Source: Erwinia typographi
GTDB lineage: Bacteria > Pseudomonadota > Gammaproteobacteria > Enterobacterales > Enterobacteriaceae
Length of the DNA stretch: 64,000 nucleotides
Reading direction: 5' to 3'
Assembly (NCBI RefSeq): GCF_000773975.1
Contig: NZ_JRUQ01000059.1
Coordinates: 62,001-126,000, forward strand
Made by a program: the position numbers and the translations under genes. Within the stretch, counting starts at the first letter, position 1; every line of letters begins with the position of its first letter. Below, one piece after another: positions 11,952 through 21,943 of this stretch. Below the pieces are notes generated by a model. It searched no databases. It was given only the letters and a program-made list of their open reading frames with translations, and was not told where the DNA came from.

Positions 11952-11999
11952 GCGGCCGTTCAGTGTTAAAACCAGCGGCCGCCACCTCCTTTTTTCTAC
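11952..11999 (+). terminator. Candidate terminator after the M32 gene
   Basis: Arms GCGGCCG (11952-11958) and CGGCCGC (11976-11982) enclose a 17-base loop, with CTCCTTTTTT following. Confidence 0.45.
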
Positions 12000-12010
12000 A
12001 GAATCGTTCG

Positions 12011-12024
12011 TACAATCCGTTACA
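12011..12024 (+). promoter_or_regulatory. RstA box upstream of asr
   Basis: TACAATCCGTTACA matches the E. coli RstA consensus TACATNTNGTTACA at 10 of 12 defined positions. It lies about 60 bases upstream of the expected asr transcription start, where an activator would sit. Confidence 0.6.
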
Positions 12025-12043
12025 TGCCGATACCAATCACTCA

Positions 12044-12072
12044 CTGAAAGCCCTTCCTGCTTCTCATATAGT
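12044..12072 (+). promoter_or_regulatory. Candidate asr promoter
   Basis: CTGAAA (12044-12049) and TATAGT (12067-12072) are 17 bp apart. The weak -35 fits an activator-dependent promoter served by the RstA box just upstream. Confidence 0.5.
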
Positions 12073-12128
12073 GGCTTCACCGGCCCCGCAGTGGGCTGAC
12101 ACATGAACTAAAATTTGAGGGTTTTGCA

Positions 12129-12608
12129 ATGAAAAAATTATTTGCTCTGGTTGTAGCCGCTGCTATGGGTCTGTCTTCAGTTGCTTTTGCCGCTGATACC
12201 ACCGCCGCGCCAGCCACTACGCCTGCTGCTACTACTGCGGCTCCTGCTAAAGCTACCACGACTAAGCACCACAAAAAACATAAGAAAGCGACCGTACAGA
12301 AAGCTCAGGCTGCCAAGAAAGTGCACCACAAGAAAGTCGCTAAGAAACCAGTAGCTCAGAAAGCTCAGGCTGCTAAAAAAGTGCACCACAAGAAAGTCGC
12401 TAAGAAACCAGTAGCTCAGAAAGCCCAGGCTGCTAAAAAAGTACACCACAAGAAAGTCGCTAAGAAGCCAGTAGCTCAGATAGCTCAGGCTGCTAAAAAA
12501 GTGCATCACAAGAAAGTTGCTAAGAAGCCAGTAGCTCAGAAAGCCCAGGCTGCTAAAAAAGTGCATCACAAGAAAGTGACCAAGAAAGCCGCTGCGCCTA
12601 AAGCGTAA
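12129..12608 (+). CDS. asr: Acid shock protein Asr, repeat-rich
   Basis: This 159-residue precursor starts [21 protein letters not shown], a clear signal peptide cleaved before ADTT. The mature part is extremely Lys/Ala rich, with an Ala/Thr segment and then about 4.75 copies of a 20-residue repeat ([20 protein letters not shown]). Asr is a periplasmic, intrinsically disordered basic protein induced by acid and thought to act as a chaperone or charge buffer. Regulation by RstA/RstB is known in E. coli, and the RstA box at 12011 supports it here. E. coli Asr is shorter, so repeat number appears expanded. Confidence 0.95.
   Translation: MKKLFALVVAAAMGLSSVAFAADTTAAPATTPAATTAAPAKATTTKHHKKHKKATVQKAQAAKKVHHKKVAKKPVAQKAQAAKKVHHKKVAKKPVAQKAQAAKKVHHKKVAKKPVAQIAQAAKKVHHKKVAKKPVAQKAQAAKKVHHKKVTKKAAAPKA
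12301..12586 (+). repeat. 60-bp tandem repeat inside asr
   Basis: Four complete units begin at 12301, 12361, 12421 and 12481, and a partial fifth at 12541. Units differ by only a few bases. Each encodes one [19 protein letters not shown] block, so copy-number changes keep the frame. Confidence 0.95.
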
Positions 12609-12651
12609 TTTATGAAGTGGGGGCCTTGCTTCCCTCATCATGGTTCAACTC

Positions 12652-12682
12652 AAACACCCGGATCTTTCCGGGTGTTTCTTTC
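12652..12682 (+). terminator. asr terminator
   Basis: Arms AAACACCCGG (12652-12661) and CCGGGTGTTT (12668-12677) enclose ATCTTT and are followed by CTTTCC. Confidence 0.75.
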
Positions 12683-12694
12683 CTGGAGTATCGG

Positions 12695-12778
12695 ATGATG
12701 GTGCGTCGCTATTTATTCGAAATTATCCTGGGCTGTATGATCATTTGCGGCGTGATTGCCGTCAGCTTCTACCTGTAG
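12695..12778 (+). CDS. ydgU: Small membrane protein YdgU
   Basis: This 27-residue frame (MMVRRYLFEIILGCMIICGV...) is one hydrophobic helix with a basic N-terminus. GGAG at 12685-12688 lies six bases before the ATG. E. coli has a similar 27-residue single-helix protein, YdgU, in the same place between asr and ydgD, with a shared M-V-x-R-Y-x-F-E start. It is an inner-membrane small protein of unknown function. It lies just after the asr hairpin, so it may be expressed by read-through. Confidence 0.75.
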   Translation: MMVRRYLFEIILGCMIICGVIAVSFYL

Positions 12779-12892
12779 TTTTTGTAGCGTGCTGATATTC
12801 CGAATTAAACTCCCTTTTTTACGACGATCCGTCTATAGTTATTATCACGCCGTGGTTAACCCCTATTTTTTATTCTCCACTCAGAGAGAAAC

Positions 12893-13708
12893 ATGCGCCT
12901 GACAGCTGTATTTTTGATCGGATGTTTAGCTTTTTCGTTGTATGCCCACGCGGATGATGATGATGAAAGCCCGAGCGCGGCCGACGTCAAAACACTCTTC
13001 TTTGGTAAGGACGATCGTAAAGCGGTGGCGGATACCGCCAGCCAGCCCTGGGAAGCGATTGGTCAGCTGGAAACGGCGAGCGGCAACCTTTGTAGCGCAA
13101 CCCTCATCTCCGCTCACCTGGTGTTAACCGCAGGGCACTGCCTGCTGGCGCCGCCAGGCAAAATTGACCAGGCTGTCGCCCTGCGGTTTATTGCCAACGG
13201 CAAGGGCCGCTGGCGCTACGATATTCATGATATTGAAACCCGTGTTGATCCCGAGCTGGGTAAAAAGCTCAAGGCCGACGGTGACGGCTGGATCGTGCCC
13301 TCTTCCGCCGCGCCCTACGACTATGGTCTGATCATCTTACGCAATCCCCCTTCGGGTATTACGCCGATCCCACTGTTCGACGGCAGCCGCGGTGATTTAA
13401 CGGCCGCGCTGAAGGTGCAGGACCGCAAAGTGACGCAGGCTGGGTATCCGCTGGATCACCTCGATACGCTCTACTCTCACAGCGATTGCCTGGTCACCGG
13501 CTGGGCGCAGAAAGGCGTGCTGTCGCACCAGTGCGACACGCTCCCCGGCGATAGCGGCTCGCCGCTGCTGCTTCAGGTCGATCGTGCGTGGCAGCTGATC
13601 GCCGTACAGAGCTCGGCTCCGGCGGCTAAAGATCGCTATCAGGCGGATAACCGCGCCATTGCCGTTACCGCTTTCCGCGACAATCTGGAAGCGCTGGCGC
13701 AAGAATAA
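12893..13708 (+). CDS. ydgD: Periplasmic trypsin-like serine protease YdgD
   Basis: This 271-residue protein has a signal peptide ([20 protein letters not shown]) and a chymotrypsin-fold domain. The catalytic triad is visible: H82 in LTAGHCL, D143 in YDYGLI, S221 in [11 protein letters not shown]. coli YdgD has 273 residues and the same motifs. It is predicted to act in the periplasm; no substrate is known. CAGAGAGA precedes ATG 12893. It converges on hrpA across a shared terminator. Confidence 0.92.
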   Translation: MRLTAVFLIGCLAFSLYAHADDDDESPSAADVKTLFFGKDDRKAVADTASQPWEAIGQLETASGNLCSATLISAHLVLTAGHCLLAPPGKIDQAVALRFIANGKGRWRYDIHDIETRVDPELGKKLKADGDGWIVPSSAAPYDYGLIILRNPPSGITPIPLFDGSRGDLTAALKVQDRKVTQAGYPLDHLDTLYSHSDCLVTGWAQKGVLSHQCDTLPGDSGSPLLLQVDRAWQLIAVQSSAPAAKDRYQADNRAIAVTAFRDNLEALAQE

Positions 13709-13715
13709 AAAAGAC

Positions 13716-13739
13716 GGACGGCTTTACGCCGTCCTGCTT
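13716..13739. terminator. Terminator between ydgD and hrpA
   Basis: Arms GGACGGC (13716-13722) and GCCGTCC (13728-13734) enclose TTTAC, with an A-run before and TGCTTT after, suiting both convergent genes. Confidence 0.7.
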
Positions 13740-13741
13740 TG

Positions 13742-16700
13742 TTAGCTCACGATCTCATCCATCGCCTGCTGGATACGCTTCTCCGATATCGGATAGGGCG
13801 TGCCAAGCTGCTGGGCAAAATAGCTTACCCGCAGCTCCTCAATCATCCAGCGCACGTCCTTCACGTCCTCATCCTCCCGTCGCACCGGCGGCAGCCTGGT
13901 GAACCAGACGTTCCAGGCCTGCTGGATAGCCTCAACTTTCAACATTCTGGCGCGATCGCTGTGCGGATCGACCGGCAGTTTCTCCAGACGGCGCTCAATT
14001 GCCTGCAAATAACGTATGGTATCCGACAGGCGCTTCCAGCCGTTCTGCGTGACGAAGCCACGGTAAACCAGTCCGCTCATCTGCGCCTTAATATCAGACA
14101 GCCCCAGCGCCATGGTCATATCCACCCGGCCTTTCAGCCTTTTGTTAATCGCAAACACCGAGCTCAGGATCTGCTCCACCTTCTGCGCAATGTCCACCAC
14201 CGTGTCGTTCAGCTCCGCCCTCACCTTGTCATGCAGCCTGGCGTAGCCTTCTTCCAGCCAGCTCGGGCCGCCGTGTTCGGCAATCAGCTTGTCCACGCCG
14301 CAGGCAATGCAGTCGTCAATCAGATCCAGCACCTTGCCGTAAGGGTTGAAATAGAGCCCCAGCTTGGCCTTGTTCGGCAGCTTCTCATGCAGGTATTTTA
14401 TTGGCGACGGAATATTCAGCAGCAGCAGGCGTCGTTGTCCCTGCCACATCGCCTTTTGCTGCTCATGCTGCGTGTCGAACAGGCGGATCGCCACGCTGTC
14501 TTTCTCATCCACCAGCGCAGGCCAGGCCTTCACGCTGTAGTTGCCGCGCTTTTGTTCGAAGTGATCGGGCAAATCGCCAAAGCTCCAGATATGCAGGCCG
14601 CTTTGCTCCAGCCCGTCATCCGCCACCAGCGACAGCGTTTGCTGGACTTTATCTTTCAGCTGTAGCTTAAGCCCGGCAAGGTCGCGTCCTTCATTCAGTT
14701 TGCGGTTCTTTTCATCGACCACCCGATAAGTGATTTTAAGATGATCGGGCACCTGATCCCACTGCCACGCTTCGCGGTCAATGGTTATGCCGGTCATTCT
14801 GCGGAATTCGCGTTCCAGCGCTTCCAGCAGCGGCAGTTCCAGCGGCGTTACGCGCCCCAGGAAAGCATCGGCATAGTTGGGCGCAGGCACCAGATTACGG
14901 CGCACCGGCTTCGGTAACGATTTGATCAGCGCAATAACCAGCTCGCGCCGGATGCCGGGGATCTGCCACTCGAACCCTTTTTCTTCTACCTGGTTCAGCA
15001 GCGGCAGCGGAATGTGCACCGTCACGCCATCGGCGTCGGTTCCCGGCTCAAACTGATAGCTGAGGCGCAGCTTCAGGTTGCCCTGCTGCCAGAAGTTGGG
15101 ATAGTCGAGTTGACTAACGTGGTTTGCCCCCTCTTTGATCAGCATCTCTTTAGCAAAGTTAAGCAGTTCCGGCTGCTCGCGGCCGGTTTGCTTCCACCAG
15201 CTGTCGAAATGGCGTGCCGAAACAATCTCCTGCGGAATGCGCCGATCGTAGAAGGTAAACAGCGTCTCATCGTCCACGAGGATATCGCGGCGGCGCGACT
15301 TATGCTCCAGCTCCTCAACTTCTTCACGCAGTTTAAGGTTAGCGCGGAAGAAAGCATGGCGCGTCTGCCAGTCGCCCTCAACCAGCGCGTGGCGGATAAA
15401 CAGCTCGCGCGACAAAGCGGGATCGATCTGACCGTAATTCACTTTTCGCGCAGCAACAATCGGCAGCCCATAAAGGGTCACTTTTTCGCTGGCCATCACC
15501 GCCCCCTGGGCTTTTTCCCAGTGCGGCTCGCTGTAGCTGCGTTTAATCAGATGCTGTGCTACCGGCTCAATCCATTCAGGATCGATGCGGGCGGCAATGC
15601 GCCCCCACAGGCGGCTGGTTTCCACCAGTTCGGCGACAATAGTCCATTTAGGCGGCTTTTTGAACAGGCCGGAGCCGGGAAAAATCGAGAAGCGCGCGTT
15701 GCGTGCGCCAGTGAATTCCTGCTTGTCGGCATCTTTCTGCCCAATGTGGGAGAGCAGGCCAGTCATCAGTGCCGTATGCACGCCACGGAAATCCGCCGGT
15801 TCGCTGTTCAACGGGATGCCCTGCTCACGGACCACCTGGCGAAGCTGGGTATAGATATCCTGCCATTCCCGCACCCGGAGGTAGTTCAAAAATTCCATTT
15901 TACACAGCCGGCGGAACTGGCTGGAGGACAGCGCTTTCTGCTGCTCCTGCAAATAGTCCCAGAGATTGACGAACGACAGGAAGTCTGACTCCTTGTCGGC
16001 AAAGCGACGGTGCTTTTCGTCAGAGGCCTGCTGCTTATCTACCGGCCGCTCACGCGGGTCCTGGATAGAGAGCGCGGCGGTGATGATCATCACTTCACGC
16101 ATACAGGCATAGCGCTGGGCTTCCAACACCATTTTTGCCAGCCGCGGGTCGACCGGAAGCTGAGCCAGCGAGCGGCCGGAAGAGGTCAGCTTGTAGTGCT
16201 GGTTTTCGCCCTGAGTGATAGCGCCCAGCTCTTCAAGCAGCTTCACGCCGTCCTGAATGTTGCGCTTATCCGGCGCTTCCACAAAGGGGAAAGCGCTGAT
16301 ATCGCCCAGCCCCAGCGCGGTCATCTGCAAAATGACCGAAGCCAGGTTGGTACGCAGAATTTCCGGATCGGTAAACTCAGGGCGTCCGAGGAAGTCCTGT
16401 TCTGAATAAAGCCGGATACAGATCCCTTCAGAGACGCGGCCGCAGCGGCCTTTGCGCTGGTTGGCGGAGGCCTGAGAAACCGGCTCAATCGGCAGGCGCT
16501 GCACTTTAGTACGGAAGCTGTAGCGACTGACGCGGGCCGTCCCCGGATCGATCACGTACTTTATCCCCGGCACCGTAAGCGAGGTTTCCGCGACGTTGGT
16601 CGCCAGCACAATCCGGCGGCCGGTATGGGACTGAAACACGCGGTTCTGTTCGGCATTTGACAGCCGCGCGTACAGCGGCAGAATTTCCGTGTGGGCCAGA

Positions 16701-17641
16701 TCGCGACGGTTCAGCGCATCGGCGGTGTCGCGGATTTCCCGCTCGCCGCTCATAAAGATCAGGATGTCGCCCCGGCTCTCGTGACCCAGCTCGTCTACCG
16801 CATCAAAAATGGCCTGAAGCTGATCGCGGTCGGTATCGTCGGCCTCTTCCACTACCGGCCGGTAGCGAACCTCCACCGGATAAGTTCTTCCGGACACTTC
16901 AATTACCGGCGCGTTGTGAAAATGTCTGGAAAAACGCTGCGGATCGATAGTCGCCGAGGTGATGATCACTTTAAGGTCCGGGCGACGCGGCAGCAGCTCG
17001 CGCAGGTAGCCCAGTAAGAAGTCGATGTTCAGGCTGCGTTCGTGGGCTTCATCAATGATGATGGTGTCGTACTGCATCAGCAGGCGATCCTGCTGGATCT
17101 CAGCCAGCAGAATGCCGTCGGTCATCAGCTTCACCTGGGTGGTTTCGCTAACCTGATCGTTAAAGCGCACCTTATAACCAATGCTGCCGCCCAGGCTGGT
17201 TTTCAGCTCATCGGCAATACGGTCAGCCACCGTACGCGCCGCCAGACGCCTTGGCTGGGTGTGGCCGATTAGCCCGGTAATCCCTCTGCCCAGCTCCAGA
17301 CAGATTTTGGGAAGCTGAGTGGTTTTACCTGAGCCGGTTTCCCCGGCAACAATCACCACCTGATGGTCACGGATCGCGTCGGCGATATCCTGCTTCTTCT
17401 GGCTGACCGGTAAATTTTCCGGGTAGCTGATGGTCGGCGTCGCCGCCCGGCGCGAGGCAACCCGCTGCTCAGCAAGATTAATTTCTGCAGCCAGCTCCTC
17501 CGCAATCGCCTGAAGCGCGGCGGGCTTGCTCACTTTTTTGGCCCCGTGCAGCCGCTTTTGCAGACGCTGGCGGTCGCGCAGCATCAGCGACTCCAGGCGT
17601 GGAAAGAGTGCGGCAAGAGGGGATTGTGGTGTCGTCGACAT
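13742..17641 (-). CDS. hrpA: ATP-dependent RNA helicase HrpA
   Basis: This 1299-residue DEAH-box helicase is within one residue of E. coli HrpA. Motif I GETGSGKTT lies at residues 100-108 and is followed by the DEAH box (IIIDEAHERS), SAT, and motif VI (QRKGRCGRVSEG). The HA2/OB-fold region and the long DUF3418-type C-terminal part follow. HrpA acts in the cytoplasm; in E. coli it helps rescue stalled or collided ribosomes and processes some mRNAs. It appears monocistronic, with a 233-bp region shared with divergent azoR. Confidence 0.97.
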   Translation of the reverse strand: MSTTPQSPLAALFPRLESLMLRDRQRLQKRLHGAKKVSKPAALQAIAEELAAEINLAEQRVASRRAATPTISYPENLPVSQKKQDIADAIRDHQVVIVAGETGSGKTTQLPKICLELGRGITGLIGHTQPRRLAARTVADRIADELKTSLGGSIGYKVRFNDQVSETTQVKLMTDGILLAEIQQDRLLMQYDTIIIDEAHERSLNIDFLLGYLRELLPRRPDLKVIITSATIDPQRFSRHFHNAPVIEVSGRTYPVEVRYRPVVEEADDTDRDQLQAIFDAVDELGHESRGDILIFMSGEREIRDTADALNRRDLAHTEILPLYARLSNAEQNRVFQSHTGRRIVLATNVAETSLTVPGIKYVIDPGTARVSRYSFRTKVQRLPIEPVSQASANQRKGRCGRVSEGICIRLYSEQDFLGRPEFTDPEILRTNLASVILQMTALGLGDISAFPFVEAPDKRNIQDGVKLLEELGAITQGENQHYKLTSSGRSLAQLPVDPRLAKMVLEAQRYACMREVMIITAALSIQDPRERPVDKQQASDEKHRRFADKESDFLSFVNLWDYLQEQQKALSSSQFRRLCKMEFLNYLRVREWQDIYTQLRQVVREQGIPLNSEPADFRGVHTALMTGLLSHIGQKDADKQEFTGARNARFSIFPGSGLFKKPPKWTIVAELVETSRLWGRIAARIDPEWIEPVAQHLIKRSYSEPHWEKAQGAVMASEKVTLYGLPIVAARKVNYGQIDPALSRELFIRHALVEGDWQTRHAFFRANLKLREEVEELEHKSRRRDILVDDETLFTFYDRRIPQEIVSARHFDSWWKQTGREQPELLNFAKEMLIKEGANHVSQLDYPNFWQQGNLKLRLSYQFEPGTDADGVTVHIPLPLLNQVEEKGFEWQIPGIRRELVIALIKSLPKPVRRNLVPAPNYADAFLGRVTPLELPLLEALEREFRRMTGITIDREAWQWDQVPDHLKITYRVVDEKNRKLNEGRDLAGLKLQLKDKVQQTLSLVADDGLEQSGLHIWSFGDLPDHFEQKRGNYSVKAWPALVDEKDSVAIRLFDTQHEQQKAMWQGQRRLLLLNIPSPIKYLHEKLPNKAKLGLYFNPYGKVLDLIDDCIACGVDKLIAEHGGPSWLEEGYARLHDKVRAELNDTVVDIAQKVEQILSSVFAINKRLKGRVDMTMALGLSDIKAQMSGLVYRGFVTQNGWKRLSDTIRYLQAIERRLEKLPVDPHSDRARMLKVEAIQQAWNVWFTRLPPVRREDEDVKDVRWMIEELRVSYFAQQLGTPYPISEKRIQQAMDEIVS

Positions 17642-17781
17642 AGGCTAATAAGCTCGCTAACTGCCGTCATTACGGCAAACAACAGATGATTTGGATGAAT
17701 AAAATTTTGCGTAGTGTAGCACAGACAACCACTTAGCCGGGGAACCAGTCAGGTAAGCTTGTTCAGTAATTTCGAACATAG

Positions 17782-18480
<699 letters not shown>

Positions 18481-18541
18481 CACAGCGGTATTTAGCATCG
18501 GAAATGCTCAGCGCTATAGCTGAGTGAACCGAAAAGAGTGT

Positions 18542-18577
18542 AAAAGGGTTTATGCGTACGCATAAACCCTTTTTTTA
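18542..18577. terminator. azoR / ydbL terminator
   Basis: A perfect 32-bp palindrome is centred at 18557/18558 (arms AAAAGGGTTTATGCGT and its complement), flanked by A- and T-runs. It is suited to ending both convergent transcripts. Confidence 0.85.
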
Positions 18578-18600
18578 TGGCCGCGCAAGCTGGCCGCCGT

Positions 18601-18930
18601 TTACGGATCTTTCTTCATCCATTGCCCGTTGATGCCACGAACATATTGCCCGGCAGCCGCCGCGCGCTCAATCAGCTTCTGTCCCGCAATTCTTCCGACT
18701 TCTGCGACGGTGGTGTTGTTGCGCTGAGCCAGCGCCTGATACTGCTGCTGCCGCCCCTGATTAATGCGTTCAACCAGCGCCTGGGTTTCGCTGTCCTGAG
18801 CGCGCGCCGAGATATAGCCGGACAACGTTTCGCCAACCCGCCCCTGCTGGCGCGCCTCATCCAGCGTCAGCGCCATCGCGGCCGGCGACAGCAACAGCAG
18901 GCACAGCGCGATGCTTTTCATCTGCTTCAT
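18601..18930 (-). CDS. ydbL: Periplasmic protein YdbL (DUF1318)
   Basis: This 109-residue protein starts MKQMKSIALCLLLLSPAAMA, a signal peptide. The mature part LTLDEARQQGRVGET is the DUF1318 signature. E. coli YdbL is periplasmic and is reported to modulate assembly of the YdbH-YnbE envelope bridge. It is the last gene of the ydbH-ynbE-ydbL operon, 10 bases after ynbE. Confidence 0.93.
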   Translation of the reverse strand: MKQMKSIALCLLLLSPAAMALTLDEARQQGRVGETLSGYISARAQDSETQALVERINQGRQQQYQALAQRNNTTVAEVGRIAGQKLIERAAAAGQYVRGINGQWMKKDP

Positions 18931-18940
18931 AGTCTTCTCC

Positions 18941-19129
18941 TCAGAACAGACCGCTCTGGTTTTTTAACAGCGCCTCGACGTCTTTATCGACCTTAATATG
19001 AATTTCATGCTCAATCTTAACGTTCATATTGATGGTGATCGGCTCTTTCGGCGCGGCGACTTCAATACGCGGCACGCAGCCGCTAAGCAGCAGTATTCCG
19101 GCAGGCATCAGCAGGCTAATGCTTTTCAT
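18941..19129 (-). CDS. ynbE: Outer-membrane lipoprotein YnbE
   Basis: This 62-residue lipoprotein has the lipobox LLSGC after MKSISLLMPAGI. The body PRIEVAAPKEPITINMNVKIEHEI is almost invariant with E. coli YnbE (61 aa). YnbE multimers are known to join the C-terminal end of YdbH to the outer membrane. Its start overlaps the last 14 bases of ydbH, so translation is probably coupled. The longer frame to 19162 is rejected because it would bury the signal peptide. Confidence 0.93.
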   Translation of the reverse strand: MKSISLLMPAGILLLSGCVPRIEVAAPKEPITINMNVKIEHEIHIKVDKDVEALLKNQSGLF

Positions 19130-21755
19130 GGGAGTTTTCCTTTTTAGTCGGCAGCGCGGCATTTTGCTCTACCCAGGATTGCAAATTATCGCCAAAGCGC
19201 AGGCTGCGCCACAGCTGAAAGAGATTTTCCTGCTGCGTATAGTTCAGCGTCACGCGCTGATCCTTATCGCTAAAGCGGCTGGTGCCGTTGACCTGCGCTT
19301 TCATGGTCATCGCGCCCAGATTATCAATGTCGATCGTCGCCCAGCTGTGGGAAATTTCCATATAGCGCAGCCAGTCCATCGCCGCGCCGGCGGCAATATT
19401 GCCGCTGGCAATCGCATCGGCAAAATCTTTGTCCAGCCGCACCGTCAGCGGACCGCTATTGGCTATCCATCCGTCCTTGATCAGCCAGCGGGAGTTGTTC
19501 AGCCATAGCGGCAGCGCGCCGTTGATGTGACCGGACATCGCGATCTGCTTCGGCTTCATCGCCGTTACCAGTTCACTCATGCTGATGTTGTTTAGCCGCA
19601 GCGTGGCGGCTTCCTTCTGCGGCATTTGCAGGCTTTCCAGCCTCAGCTGCCCGCCCAGCACCTCAACCGCCACGTTGCTTAGCCGCAGAGGCTGAACGTC
19701 GTTCCACGGATACCAGCCCTGTAAATCGGCCGTGATATTGTGCATGGCAAACTGGTTACTGACCTCTTTAATGCGCAGTGAAACCGGCCCTTTGGCGCCG
19801 AAATACCACTGCTGCGCCTTCAGGCGGAACGGCAGGGAAAAATCAATTCCGTTGATTTCGTTATCGGGCATCCAGACGCTGCCGTTGCTGACCACCCAAT
19901 GTCCTCCGGCCTCGAAACCCTGGTTGGTAGCGGCGGAGAAGGCGACCTGCGCTTTTAGCGTGCCGCCCTGAATTTTCATCTTCAGATCGTCGCTGAGCAG
20001 CGGCTGGAAGACCGAAAGCGACTGTTGGGGCCACCAGGCCTGGCCGCGCAGCCGTTGACCATCCCAGCGCCCCTGCACGCGAACCGGTCCGATAGCCTGC
20101 GCCTGAAGCGTGCCGTTATAGATAAAGGCAGAAGGATCGTGGCCTTTCAGCGCCAGCGTCAGTGCGGAAGGTGGAAGGTAGCCGCCGCTGCTAAAACGGG
20201 TCTGCTGAGCATTGAGGCGTAGCTTGCCCGCAAAAGAAGGGTTGGCGTCATCCCGTTGCCAGCTTATGGGCGCTTCCAGCGTCAGGCGAGGAGCCTGAAC
20301 GTTGACGCTGCCATAGCTGATTTTGTCAAAACCGGTAGAAAGCGAGGAGAGTTCGATCAGCTGATCCTCCCAGCGCCCTCGCCCGTTAACATCCCATTTA
20401 GCGGAGAGCGGCGTCAGATAACCTTCCCCCCAGTATCGCCATCGCCACTGCCCTTTGTCCGGCCAGAAATCGCTGGCGCGACCGTCCATGTGCAGCCTGA
20501 ATCGCCCCATCTGCGTTTCATGGGCGGTGAGGATCGCCTGAAGGCGTCCATCAACGCCGGCGGAGGAAACGGTCACGCCCGCCAGCGGCCAGCGCGCCTC
20601 GTCGACTTCCAGCGTGGAAAGTAACCTTCCGCGCATACGCAGCAGTGCGCCGGGCTTAAGCAGCAGTTGGGGGTCCAGCAGCGGTCCCTGAATCTCGCCA
20701 GGCAGCCCGGCGTAAAATTGTAGCTGAGCAAGTTTGCTCTCGCCCGTTAAGCGAAACGGCAGCTGGCTGTTGTTCCAGTCCAGGTGGCCCGGTCCTAAGG
20801 TCAATACCACGTTGCCCTTGCCGCCTCGTCCCTGTGTCAACACGTTCAGCCGCCCGCTAACTTCCGCCCTCGGGATCCCCTGCTGCCAGTCGTTAACGGT
20901 CAGGTTTACCCCGCCGGATAGCGGCTGTGCCGCATAGGGCCAGCGCCACTGTCCCTGTTGAATAAGTATTTGTCGATCTGATAGCTGCCACGGCAAGGTG
21001 GCCAGCGGAATGTCATCGCCCTGCTGATGAACCACCAGTTGCCCCTGCTGTTTCTGCCAGTCGAGGTTAATTTTAAGCGGTGCGGGAACGCCCTGAAGGG
21101 TCATGTCGCCAGTAAGTTTTCCCGCCTCCGGCAGCGCATCAGGAATGGCGGGCAGACTAAGCGTACCGGCAATCACGATCGGATCGGCTACGCCAGGCGC
21201 GTTAAGTTTGAGGGCCTGAATAGTCAGCTCTTGTCCACGAAGCTCACCTTCCAGCGAGAGATTCTGACTGTTATAGCGAAGGATTTGCCGGTTCTCGTCC
21301 AGGTTTAACGTCAGCGTACCGGCCCACGTCTGCCAGGGATCAATGGATAGCCTGCCGATGGACAGATCAACCGGCGGCAGCATTGCCTGCCACTCGGCGA
21401 TCGAGCGAGGCGCGCTGGTTTGTTCGCTCGCGGGGAGTTTGCTGGCGCAGGGGGTGGCGATATTCACGCGCGCAGCGTTCAGCCTCCAGCGCCCCGCCAC
21501 ACGTCCCAGCGCCAGCTCCTGAACCGTTGCCAGCTCGCAGTCAGCCGCCAGGTAGCGAATAGCGGGCAGAACAAGCTCGCCAGAGTGCCAGCGGGGACGA
21601 CCGTCCAGCGCCAGCGTTGTCCCGGCGGGAAGCCACAGCCCTGCCAGCCTGGGTAGCCAGTGGGTTACGGTCAGCAGCAGGCTGGCAAGGAGTAGCAGAA
21701 CGGCCAGCACAGCCGCCGCAGCCACCCTCCAGCCGCGTGAGAGGCCAGTCAACAT
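19116..21755 (-). CDS. ydbH: AsmA-like intermembrane lipid transport protein YdbH
   Basis: This 879-residue protein has one N-terminal membrane anchor (about residues 10-32) and a long beta-rich body, the layout of the AsmA/TamB-like bridge family, ending in the conserved DUF2125/YdbH block. In E. coli YdbH, TamB and YhdP redundantly move phospholipids across the periplasm to the outer membrane. It is the first gene of the three-gene operon and reads away from ldhA. Confidence 0.93.
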   Translation of the reverse strand: MLTGLSRGWRVAAAAVLAVLLLLASLLLTVTHWLPRLAGLWLPAGTTLALDGRPRWHSGELVLPAIRYLAADCELATVQELALGRVAGRWRLNAARVNIATPCASKLPASEQTSAPRSIAEWQAMLPPVDLSIGRLSIDPWQTWAGTLTLNLDENRQILRYNSQNLSLEGELRGQELTIQALKLNAPGVADPIVIAGTLSLPAIPDALPEAGKLTGDMTLQGVPAPLKINLDWQKQQGQLVVHQQGDDIPLATLPWQLSDRQILIQQGQWRWPYAAQPLSGGVNLTVNDWQQGIPRAEVSGRLNVLTQGRGGKGNVVLTLGPGHLDWNNSQLPFRLTGESKLAQLQFYAGLPGEIQGPLLDPQLLLKPGALLRMRGRLLSTLEVDEARWPLAGVTVSSAGVDGRLQAILTAHETQMGRFRLHMDGRASDFWPDKGQWRWRYWGEGYLTPLSAKWDVNGRGRWEDQLIELSSLSTGFDKISYGSVNVQAPRLTLEAPISWQRDDANPSFAGKLRLNAQQTRFSSGGYLPPSALTLALKGHDPSAFIYNGTLQAQAIGPVRVQGRWDGQRLRGQAWWPQQSLSVFQPLLSDDLKMKIQGGTLKAQVAFSAATNQGFEAGGHWVVSNGSVWMPDNEINGIDFSLPFRLKAQQWYFGAKGPVSLRIKEVSNQFAMHNITADLQGWYPWNDVQPLRLSNVAVEVLGGQLRLESLQMPQKEAATLRLNNISMSELVTAMKPKQIAMSGHINGALPLWLNNSRWLIKDGWIANSGPLTVRLDKDFADAIASGNIAAGAAMDWLRYMEISHSWATIDIDNLGAMTMKAQVNGTSRFSDKDQRVTLNYTQQENLFQLWRSLRFGDNLQSWVEQNAALPTKKENSHEKH

Positions 21756-21943
21756 TCAGTTCCATCCGTGAATATCATTAGGGAAATGATGGCACGGAAT
21801 GGCATAAGGGAGAAGTTTTTAACGAATATTCAACGTATTCCGCTGGAATTTTCACCGCCTGCCCCGTCGCTATCGCCGCTTGTTGAGAATTATTGTTACT
21901 ATGGTGGCAGCAGCATCCCTTTTACGATCACAGGAGAGAGATC

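Noticed and set aside
10597..12036. Long 479-codon antisense frame over the M32 gene
   Set aside because: It is a shadow of the GC-rich sense codons; the sense frame has full M32 motifs.
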